A model generated the notes under the pieces. That model saw nothing but the letters and a program-made list of their open reading frames with translations, ran no database searches and was not told the DNA's origin. A stretch of DNA of 64,000 bases, taken from assembly GCA_027864655.1 (NCBI GenBank), contig JAQAZG010000004.1, positions 124,001 through 188,000 on the forward strand, written 5' to 3'. A program made the position numbers and the translations under genes. How positions within the stretch are numbered: the stretch's first letter is position 1; every line of letters begins with the position of its first letter. Below are positions 36,527 through 43,609 of the stretch, piece by piece. This DNA comes from Oleispirillum naphthae (lineage in GTDB: Bacteria; Pseudomonadota; Alphaproteobacteria; Rhodospirillales; Rhodospirillaceae).

Positions 36527-37626
36527 CGGAGGATGCCCTCGCACAGGATGCGCTTGAGGCGAGAAGCCGCGCGGCGAGGGAGACTGCGGCGCACGGGCGG
36601 CGCTTCCGGCTGGGGAAACGTGGCTTGAACCTGGAACATGCGGTGCGGGGTGCCGCCGAACTTGGTCTTGAAGGTGGTGAGGCCGCGCTGTTTGGCGTCC
36701 GTCGCGTTGGGGAAGATCGCGCCGCAATCGTACCAGCGCAGGCCTGCCGCCCGCGCGCCGAGGATCGCCCCCCAGAACAGCAGGTAGCTTGCGCCGGTCT
36801 GGTTGGCGCCATCCTCCGAACAGCCGGTATGATAGTAAGCGCCCTCGCCGAACCAGGCGGAGTTGTGACAGGCGACGATGCTGCCCGAGGGGTCGCGCAC
36901 GCCCCACAGCACCGAATTGCCCGAGGCGGCGGTGACCGCTGCGATGCCTGCGAAATAGGAGCGGGGATGCGGCGGCACGCCGGTCCGCCGATAGGTGGCG
37001 CAGTGCAGGCCGTAGTAATGGTCGAGGCTCTCCGCCCAGTCCAGACGCTCGACGGAATATCCGTGTTTCCGGGCGCGGTGGATCATGCGGTGCGTGAGGG
37101 TCGAAAGGTCCGCCCACAGGCGGTCTTCCGGCTGTGCCAGGTCGATCACCTGCGACAGGCCCGAGACATCGTCGAGGCCATGAAAGACGAAGGGGTTGAC
37201 CCCCCATGGCGCGTTGATAGAGGAGCGGGTGACCGGTGACAGGGTGAAGTCGAAGGCGTCCGCGCCGCACTGCCGCGCGCGGTCGAGGCAATGCCCGATG
37301 GCGGCCTCGAGAATGCGGTCGCGCGCGGCCGGGCTCAACGAACCGTCGAGCACCGGGCCGCTGCCGCTCCAGCCGGAGGAGGAAACGCGGCGGTTGTTGG
37401 GGTTGAACTGCAACGGCACCACGGCGACCAGGCGGCCGTTCTCGCGCAGGCCGAAGCTCATCTCTTGCAGTGACCATCTCTCGACCGTCAGGATCAGGTC
37501 CTGCCAGCCGAAGAGCGAGAACACCCAGCCGTCCGGGGAGCCGTGGACCAGCCCATCCCACTCCGCAGCGGAAATCTCCGCGCGGGAAATGGGATGCAAG
37601 GCGTTGCTTCCGGCCCTATCGCCCAT
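36523..37626 (-). CDS. FemAB/GNAT-like aminoacyl- or acyltransferase 2
   Basis: 367 residues from ATG 37626, overlapping the asnB-like stop by 11 bases. THRMIHRARKHGY near residue 180 is the FemAB-type basic helix, and FPNATDAKQRGLTTFKTKFG near the C-terminus is a very typical end segment of FemAB-related GNAT proteins in exopolysaccharide loci. The GNAT core lies in between (LLFWGAILGARAAGL). It is a paralogue in type, though not close in sequence, of 15685-16680. Both sit next to an AsnB-like gene. Likely substrates are an aminoacyl-tRNA or acyl donor and a sugar amine. Confidence 0.8.
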   Translation of the reverse strand: MGDRAGSNALHPISRAEISAAEWDGLVHGSPDGWVFSLFGWQDLILTVERWSLQEMSFGLRENGRLVAVVPLQFNPNNRRVSSSGWSGSGPVLDGSLSPAARDRILEAAIGHCLDRARQCGADAFDFTLSPVTRSSINAPWGVNPFVFHGLDDVSGLSQVIDLAQPEDRLWADLSTLTHRMIHRARKHGYSVERLDWAESLDHYYGLHCATYRRTGVPPHPRSYFAGIAAVTAASGNSVLWGVRDPSGSIVACHNSAWFGEGAYYHTGCSEDGANQTGASYLLFWGAILGARAAGLRWYDCGAIFPNATDAKQRGLTTFKTKFGGTPHRMFQVQATFPQPEAPPVRRSLPRRAASRLKRILCEGILR

Positions 37627-39457
37627 CGTTCCGCTCCAGCCAAAGCCCCAGCATTAGGCCCGTAGACATTGCACCCGCACCCGCCGGATACCGCACCCCG
37701 GCGCGCTTGTCGCGCACGAAATCCTGCCAGGCGGCGCGGTAGACGGCCTCCGGCAGTCCGGCCGCGGCGATGCGGGCGAGCAGCCGTTCGTAGAGAGAGA
37801 GGAGGCCGGGGTCATCGGCGAGGGTTCGGTCGTAACGTAGGTTGGAGGCCATCCCCTTTTTCGTCGCCCATGCCACCTCGTCGGGAACATAGCGGCTATA
37901 GTAGCGTTTGAGGAGCATCTTGTTGCCGCGGGCGTCGGCGGGGTCGCCGATCTTGAAGCGGGTGGGCAGGCGCGCCGCGAATTCGACCATGCGATGGTCG
38001 AAGAACGGCGAGCGCACCTCCACCTGTTCGGCCAGTCCGGCGATGTCGGGGACGCGGAAGTTGGCGTCCATGGTGTAGTGGCGCAGCGACATGTAGGTGT
38101 AGAGGTCGGCGCGCGAGGCGACGTTGGCGGCGACGATGCCGTCGCGGACCGCCGCCGCCCCGGCCTCGGGGTCGTCCTCGCCGGGGTGCTGGCCGAGGTA
38201 CGCCCGCAGGTAGTCGATCTGGTAATCCGCCAGTTCGCGCGTCCGGGCGGAACGGGGCAGAATCCGCCGCAGCAGGCGGCGCCGGCCGTTCCGGGGTTCC
38301 GGCGCCGCCAGTTCCTGGTTGCCGGTATAGCCGAGGAACAGTTCGTCCGCGCCGTTGCCGGAGAGCGCCACCGTGGCCGCCGGACGGATCGCCGCATAGA
38401 GGCGGCGGGAATAGCCGATCGAGATGTGGCGGCAGGGCTGATCGACCGTGGCGAGGGCATCGCGCAGCGACGGGATGAGATCGACGTGGTAGTCGAACTG
38501 CCGGTGGCGCCACTCCAGGCCGAGGTGCCGGGCGACCCGCTCGGCGATGAGCGTTTCTTCGCTCGGGTCTTCCGCGGTGTGGTAGTCGATGGTCCAGCAG
38601 GAGAGGGACCGTTGCAGGCGGTGGCGGCAGACCGCGGCGATGATGCCGGAATCGACGCCGCCGGAGAAGGTGAGCGCCACCGGCACGTCGGCGCGCAGGC
38701 GGATCGCCGTGGCGTCGGTGATCAGCGCCTCGAACTCGTCGGTCGCTTCGTCCAGGGTGCCGGTGAACTTCCGGGAAAAATCCAGCCGCCAATAGGTTTC
38801 GATGCGCGGCACGCGGTCGCCCGCAAGCTCGACCGTGGCGTGGGTGGCGGGCGGCAGGCAGCGCCCCTGGCGGAAGGCGGTGCGCCCGGGCAGGAAGTCG
38901 CCGATCGCCGCATAGGCGTCGAGATCGAGGCGCGACATTTCCTCCGTCCAGCCGGGCAGGGCGCGGAAGGCATCCAGGCTGGAGGCGAAATGGAAAACGC
39001 CGTTCAGGCCGGTCCAGTAGAGCGGCTTCTTGCCCAGGCGGTCGCGCGCCAGAAACAGGCGGCGCTCCGCCTTGTCCCATATGGCGAAGGCGAACATGCC
39101 GTTGAGGTCGCGGCAGACCTTCTCCCCCTTGAGCTTGAAGCCCTCGAGGATCACCTCGGTGTCGCTGTCGGTGGAAAAGCGCGCGCCGCGGGCTCCGTAT
39201 TCCTTGCGGAGTTCCAGGTAGTTGTAGATCTCGCCGTTGAACACGATGACGAAGCGGCCTTCGTGGTCGCTCATCGGTTGTCCGCCGCCCGCGATGTCGA
39301 GGATGCTCAGGCGGGAATGGAACAGGGCGGCCTCGCCCGGCGCGGTCCACGCGCCCTCGTCGTCGCGCCCGCGATAGCGGATGGCGCCGCGCATCGCCGC
39401 TTCCAGGGCGGATGGGTCGCCCCTGCTCGCTCCCACGTATCCCGCGATGCCGCACAT
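37616..39457 (-). CDS. Asparagine synthase-like amidotransferase, copy 3, unusual glutaminase motif
   Basis: 613 residues from ATG 39457, which puts Cys at position 2 (MCGIAG); an upstream ATG at 39475 would bury it. In the glutaminase half, the usual HRGPD is YRGRD at 28-32, while SRLSILD and NGEIYNY are normal. The pyrophosphatase motif is SGGVDSG, and GNGADELFLGY is intact. The FemAB-like gene follows with an 11-base overlap. The change near the glutamine pocket could alter nitrogen-donor use, for example toward free ammonia or an amine. It probably forms an amide on the glycan. Confidence 0.86.
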   Translation of the reverse strand: MCGIAGYVGASRGDPSALEAAMRGAIRYRGRDDEGAWTAPGEAALFHSRLSILDIAGGGQPMSDHEGRFVIVFNGEIYNYLELRKEYGARGARFSTDSDTEVILEGFKLKGEKVCRDLNGMFAFAIWDKAERRLFLARDRLGKKPLYWTGLNGVFHFASSLDAFRALPGWTEEMSRLDLDAYAAIGDFLPGRTAFRQGRCLPPATHATVELAGDRVPRIETYWRLDFSRKFTGTLDEATDEFEALITDATAIRLRADVPVALTFSGGVDSGIIAAVCRHRLQRSLSCWTIDYHTAEDPSEETLIAERVARHLGLEWRHRQFDYHVDLIPSLRDALATVDQPCRHISIGYSRRLYAAIRPAATVALSGNGADELFLGYTGNQELAAPEPRNGRRRLLRRILPRSARTRELADYQIDYLRAYLGQHPGEDDPEAGAAAVRDGIVAANVASRADLYTYMSLRHYTMDANFRVPDIAGLAEQVEVRSPFFDHRMVEFAARLPTRFKIGDPADARGNKMLLKRYYSRYVPDEVAWATKKGMASNLRYDRTLADDPGLLSLYERLLARIAAAGLPEAVYRAAWQDFVRDKRAGVRYPAGAGAMSTGLMLGLWLERNDGR

Positions 39458-39510
39458 CTCAGGAATGTCTCCCATGCCGTAGTGAAGGTCAAGCTAAGGA
39501 CAGGCCTGGG

Positions 39511-40623
39511 TTAAGCAGTATGCCCTCTCTCGGCAGGACCATGAGGCGAATCTGCGGCGGTGTAGAAATTTGGAACTTTTCGTCCCCAGACGCCGAGGCG
39601 CCATGTGCTGATCCCGAGAACGGCGATGGAATTGGCCTGTAGTGTTGGAAAAATCTCGTGCTCAGACCACGTGTCGCACCAGTTGTTTACGTATCCATCG
39701 TAATGATTGATCAGCCTGTAGCCGTATTCATCATAGTCCACGGACGGGAACAGGGACGATATCCAGCGAAAACCGCGCTTTCTTGATAAGTTAAATATAT
39801 AGTCGGACGTGAAGAATTTTATTATCTTTAAGGTCTTTTCATGACTTATTTTTCTAAACAAGTGTATCCAGAACATGGCAAAACGCAGCTTATTCTTGAA
39901 TTTATGGAAATTCGCCAGCGACAACACGTTGCCCCGCCCGTCTTCCACCGCATCGTATGCGCAGGGTTCGGAACAATATATCCAGACGTTTATCTCTCCG
40001 AAGGGTTTGACACGTTTGCAGACTTCGTTCAGGGCGCGCAGCGTGTTGCCGGTGTGCATCAAAACGCCGAGGGAATACACGTAATCGAATTTCTCTTCCC
40101 GGAACGGCATGGAAAATACGTTGCCCTGGACGATCAGGATATCTTTCGCATGGTCTCCGTAGCGTTCCAGGACGATCTTCCTGAAGATATCGACGCCGTG
40201 CGTCAGATCCAGCGCCACGATCTTTCTTGCGCCGCTTTCGATCAGGGATTTGACGGCGTATTGGCCGATGCCGCAGCCGACATCGAGGACAAGCCTGCCT
40301 TTCATATGGCGGAAGGCCTTTCCCTCGTGGGAATTACGATCGTAGATATCATGAATGGCGTAGGCTTTATCGTTGCGGTCGATTATTCGATAATTGTATC
40401 CGACGCCTTTGTCGAAATGCGTCCACTTAAAATCCCAGCTTTTATTGTATTCCGTGTCGCCGACGAATCTGGGTATGCCGTTCGTGATCCTGTAGGTCCT
40501 GCTGTCCGTGCCGATGGTTCCTTCTATGATCTCGCCGTCATCGGCCCTTTGCTCGACAGAAAGAATCCGAAGCTCTTCCATGGTTTCGGGGCAAGACAAC
40601 AGATCGATGTCGATTTCATACAT
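39511..40623 (-). CDS. AT-rich methyltransferase with Trm112-like N-terminal segment
   Basis: 370 residues from ATG 40623, with AGGATGG upstream. The first 50 residues include DLLSCPETMEEL and look like the Trm112/YcaR-type small domain, though only one cysteine of the usual set is visible. The SAM domain follows: VLDVGCGIGQYA, ALDLTHGVD, VYSLGVLMHTGN. The C-terminal 150 residues are rich in Phe, Lys and Ile. Base composition is strikingly lower in GC than its neighbours; bases 39781-39840 contain only 16 G or C. This suggests acquisition from another source. Related in motif to 30475-31374. Confidence 0.83.
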   Translation of the reverse strand: MYEIDIDLLSCPETMEELRILSVEQRADDGEIIEGTIGTDSRTYRITNGIPRFVGDTEYNKSWDFKWTHFDKGVGYNYRIIDRNDKAYAIHDIYDRNSHEGKAFRHMKGRLVLDVGCGIGQYAVKSLIESGARKIVALDLTHGVDIFRKIVLERYGDHAKDILIVQGNVFSMPFREEKFDYVYSLGVLMHTGNTLRALNEVCKRVKPFGEINVWIYCSEPCAYDAVEDGRGNVLSLANFHKFKNKLRFAMFWIHLFRKISHEKTLKIIKFFTSDYIFNLSRKRGFRWISSLFPSVDYDEYGYRLINHYDGYVNNWCDTWSEHEIFPTLQANSIAVLGISTWRLGVWGRKVPNFYTAADSPHGPAERGHTA

Positions 40624-40666
40624 TAAGATCCCATCCTGTCGCTGGCCAAAAAGATCTGGCTCGGGT

Positions 40667-41509
40667 TCACTCGGGCACGAACATCTTCGGCATTGTGCTT
40701 CGTATGGTGTCTTCCAGGCGCGCCACGCACGCGGCGTCGAGTTCGTCCTTGTACCCTTTGATGCGGCCTTTCCGCACGAGGAAGGCATTCGGATCGTCTC
40801 GCGGCCCGTCGCCGAAGGCGTTGAATCCGGACGACTTGTAGACCAAGCGCGTGCCCGACGTCTCCACCGCCTTGAGGTTGTCGAAGGAGGCGAAGTCCAC
40901 CGCGTCGGCGAGCGCCGTTTCGTCGAGGGGAATGCCGAGGAAGGCGAGCAGGCGGCGCATCTGCCCCGCCGGGTCGGTGCGCACGTCCTCGTACCGCCAG
41001 AGCAGGAAATCTGCGGTCTCGCCATGATGCTCGGCCCAGATTTCATGGAAGCGGATCAGCTTTTCCAGGCCGTACACCGGGTCGGCGATGAAGTCGGCAA
41101 GATCCCCCGGATAGGGGCTGGCGGCCACCTTGAACCTCGCCTGCATGAAGGCGGAAACCAAGGTGTCGAGCGGGTGGCGGGTGAGGAAGACGACGCGCCT
41201 GCCGCGGAAGGGGGCGACGACGTTTTCGGCGCTCAGGTCACGGGCGCGTTGGGTTTTCCAGGTCAGGGGGTGATGGGTGAACTCTCCCAATGGACCGGCG
41301 TATCCGGCGGCGCGCATCTCGGCCATTTCCACCGGGTCGAACAGCGGCATTTCCACCAGATCGTAGACCGACCGCACGTAGCGGCCGAACATGATCCGGG
41401 TCCAGGTGTTGCCGGTCTTGGGGTACCCTACGGCATGGAAATCCGGCCGGAGTTCCGGGGCCGCGGTTCTCGGTTTCCTCCCCATCAGGCGTTCCAGCAG
41501 GCCGATCAT
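40667..41509 (-). CDS. Sulfotransferase 2 (P-loop sulfotransferase domain)
   Basis: 280 residues from ATG 41509, overlapping the Wzt-like gene stop as ATGA. The 5'-PAPS loop is GYPKTGNTWTR (PKTGNTW at 30-36) and the 3'-phosphate site is VVFLTRHPLDTLVSAF. The C-terminal KGRIKGYKDEL region resembles the RKG-type motif of cytosolic-like sulfotransferases. This is a confident assignment. It lies directly after the exporter genes. It probably sulfates the polysaccharide before export using PAPS from cysNC. Confidence 0.9.
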   Translation of the reverse strand: MIGLLERLMGRKPRTAAPELRPDFHAVGYPKTGNTWTRIMFGRYVRSVYDLVEMPLFDPVEMAEMRAAGYAGPLGEFTHHPLTWKTQRARDLSAENVVAPFRGRRVVFLTRHPLDTLVSAFMQARFKVAASPYPGDLADFIADPVYGLEKLIRFHEIWAEHHGETADFLLWRYEDVRTDPAGQMRRLLAFLGIPLDETALADAVDFASFDNLKAVETSGTRLVYKSSGFNAFGDGPRDDPNAFLVRKGRIKGYKDELDAACVARLEDTIRSTMPKMFVPE

Positions 41510-42780
41510 GCCGCCCCCGTGTCCTTGTCGCAGAGTCGCCAGGCCGAGCGGTGCGCCGCCCCCTGGAAGGAGTCGAGGCCGATGCCCTTCACATATTCGC
41601 CCAGCTCGACGCGGATCGGGATGGCGTTGGGCACGCAATCCAGGGAAACCATCGCCGCGCGGGTTCCGCCGTAGCTGCCGAAATCCAGCATCAGGCGGTA
41701 GGCGCCCTCCCCCAGACGCAGGTCGTCGGTGCGGCATTCGACGACGCCGTTTGCCGGAATGCGCAGGTCACCGCCCTGATGGGTGCTGTGCAGGGTGGCC
41801 ACGCGCTCGGCGAACTCGTTCTGCACCAGGACGGAGAAATAGGGGTTGGCGACGGTGGCGCCTTCATAGGCGATGCGCACCAGCATGCCGCCGCCGGTGC
41901 GGAAGCGGTTGGTCGGCGTGCCGTCCGGCGCATGCGTGGAGGCCCGCCGTAGCACGTGCTTGCCGTGGGTCATGCGCGGCGCGGCGGCGAGGTCGTGGGC
42001 GGCGGCGTTCATGTCGGGCGCGTCGTCGTAGTGATGGACGCGGCGCAGGTAGGCGGTCACCGTGTCCTTGGCGGTGCCGCGGAAAACGCACCGCCCGCCG
42101 TCGAGAATGATCCCCGAGGTGCACAGCGAGGCGACGGAACGGGCGTTGTGGCTGACGTAGAGGATGGTGCGCCCTTCTTCGGCGAGTTTTTCGATGTTTT
42201 TCTGGCTCTTTTCGCGGAAGGAGACGTCGCCCACCGCCATCACCTCGTCGAGGATCAGGATGTCGGAACGCAGCATCGAAGCCACGGCGTAGGCCAGGCG
42301 CACGTACATGCCGCTGGAATAGCGTTTGACGGGAACGTCGATGAACGTCTCGATGCCCGAAAAATCGACGATCTCGTCGAACTTGGCGCGGATCTCCGCC
42401 TGCCCGATGCCGAGCAGCGCGCCCGACATGAAGACGTTCTCGCGTCCGGTCATGTCGGGGTGGAAGCCTGTTCCCACCTCGAGCAGCGAGGCGATCTTGC
42501 CGCGCAGCACCGCGCGCCCGGCGGTCGGCGGGGTGACGCCGGAGAGAATCTTCAGGAGCGTGCTCTTCCCGGAGCCGTTCTTTCCGACGATGCCCAGCAC
42601 ATCGCCCGGCCGGACCTCCAGGTCCAGATCCCGCAGCGCCCAGAAATAATCGTTTTCATCGCGCCCGGCGAAGGGCAGGAACTCTTTCAGGTGGGCGCGC
42701 AGGCGGCTGCCGTCGCGGCGCGGTATCAGGTACCGCTTGCCCAGGCCCTCGATGGCGATGGCGGCGCGTTCACTGGACAT
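41506..42780 (-). CDS. wzt: ABC transporter ATP-binding protein for polysaccharide export, Wzt-like with C-terminal carbohydrate domain
   Basis: 424 residues. Walker A is GKNGSGKST at 66-74. The signature is YSSGMYVRLAYA, the form typical of polysaccharide exporters, and Walker B is LILDEVMAVGD. Residues from about 250 form an extra beta-rich domain like Wzt_C, which in known O-antigen exporters binds the modified non-reducing end of the chain and controls length. The capping modification recognised here could be a methyl, sulfate or acyl group from this locus. It is coupled to the permease by an 11-base overlap. Confidence 0.92.
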   Translation of the reverse strand: MSSERAAIAIEGLGKRYLIPRRDGSRLRAHLKEFLPFAGRDENDYFWALRDLDLEVRPGDVLGIVGKNGSGKSTLLKILSGVTPPTAGRAVLRGKIASLLEVGTGFHPDMTGRENVFMSGALLGIGQAEIRAKFDEIVDFSGIETFIDVPVKRYSSGMYVRLAYAVASMLRSDILILDEVMAVGDVSFREKSQKNIEKLAEEGRTILYVSHNARSVASLCTSGIILDGGRCVFRGTAKDTVTAYLRRVHHYDDAPDMNAAAHDLAAAPRMTHGKHVLRRASTHAPDGTPTNRFRTGGGMLVRIAYEGATVANPYFSVLVQNEFAERVATLHSTHQGGDLRIPANGVVECRTDDLRLGEGAYRLMLDFGSYGGTRAAMVSLDCVPNAIPIRVELGEYVKGIGLDSFQGAAHRSAWRLCDKDTGAA

Positions 42781-43609
42781 CGACGGCCATTCTTTCGTAG
42801 AGCGAGAACACCGAAAGCCCGCCGAGCAGCAGCAGCAGCGAAACCCCGCCCGACAGGAACAGCGCCGGGGAGAGCGCGACTTCCTTGCCCAGCAGCGCCC
42901 AGCGCGAGAACTCGACCACCCAGAGCATCGGGTTGAGGTCGTAGATCGGGCGGAAGCGGTCCGGCACCAGGGAGGCGCTGTAGACGATCGGCGTGGCGTA
43001 CATCCCCGCCTGCAGGCAGAGGCCGAGGATCGGGCGGATATCGCGGAACTTCACCAGGAAGGCGGCGAACCACAACCCAACCGCCAGCGCCAGCAGCGCG
43101 GAAAACGCCAGGATCAGCGGCAGCGCCAGCATCCGCGGGGTGGGCGGATAGCCGTAGGCGAAGGCCAGCAGCAACAGGATCGCCATCATCAGAAGGCCGT
43201 CGAACAGTTCGCGCGCCACCGCCGCGACGGGCAGGATCAGGCGGGGGAAATAGACCTTCGAGATCAGCCCCATGTTGTCGAGCAGGCAGCCCGCCACCGC
43301 CAGGGTGGCGCGGCTGAACACAAGCCAGGCGGCCATGCCGGCGAAGGCGAACACCGGATAGGGGTAGCCCTCGGTATCGACCTTGAGCAGCAGGCCGAAG
43401 ATCACCGTCATCATCAGCAGCAGGCCGAGAGGCTCCATCGCCGCCCACAGGGTGCCGAGCAGCATCTGTCGGTAGCGGGCGGAAATCTGGCGGCGGGAGA
43501 AGATCAGCAGCAACTCGCGGCTGCGCCATGTCCCGGCCAGGCCGAGGCCGAAGCGCACCGAGGGTTCGATGACGGTGACGGGTCCGTCGTCCGGGCGGTC
43601 TTCCGTCAT
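42770..43609 (-). CDS. wzm: ABC-2 type polysaccharide export permease, Wzm-like
   Basis: 279 residues from ATG 43609, overlapping the upstream asnB-like stop as ATGA; a longer frame to 43708 lies inside that gene. About six hydrophobic spans are visible. The N-terminal region IFSRRQISARYRQMLLGTLW is the conserved interfacial helix of the family, and the C-terminal part has YDLNPMLWVVEFSRWALLG. With Wzt it forms the inner-membrane exporter. Its presence places the glycan in the ABC-dependent class, as opposed to Wzx/Wzy. Confidence 0.93.
   Translation of the reverse strand: MTEDRPDDGPVTVIEPSVRFGLGLAGTWRSRELLLIFSRRQISARYRQMLLGTLWAAMEPLGLLLMMTVIFGLLLKVDTEGYPYPVFAFAGMAAWLVFSRATLAVAGCLLDNMGLISKVYFPRLILPVAAVARELFDGLLMMAILLLLAFAYGYPPTPRMLALPLILAFSALLALAVGLWFAAFLVKFRDIRPILGLCLQAGMYATPIVYSASLVPDRFRPIYDLNPMLWVVEFSRWALLGKEVALSPALFLSGGVSLLLLLGGLSVFSLYERMAVDVQ

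Noticed and set aside
15685-39457. XrtA/PEP-CTERM exosortase system
   Set aside because: FemAB, AsnB and CE4 proteins are shared with such loci, but no exosortase, PEP-CTERM protein, PrsK/PrsR or Wzc-like chain-length gene was seen.
39511-40623. Prophage or insertion sequence, because of low GC
   Set aside because: Only a single methyltransferase gene is present; there is no transposase, integrase or flanking repeat.
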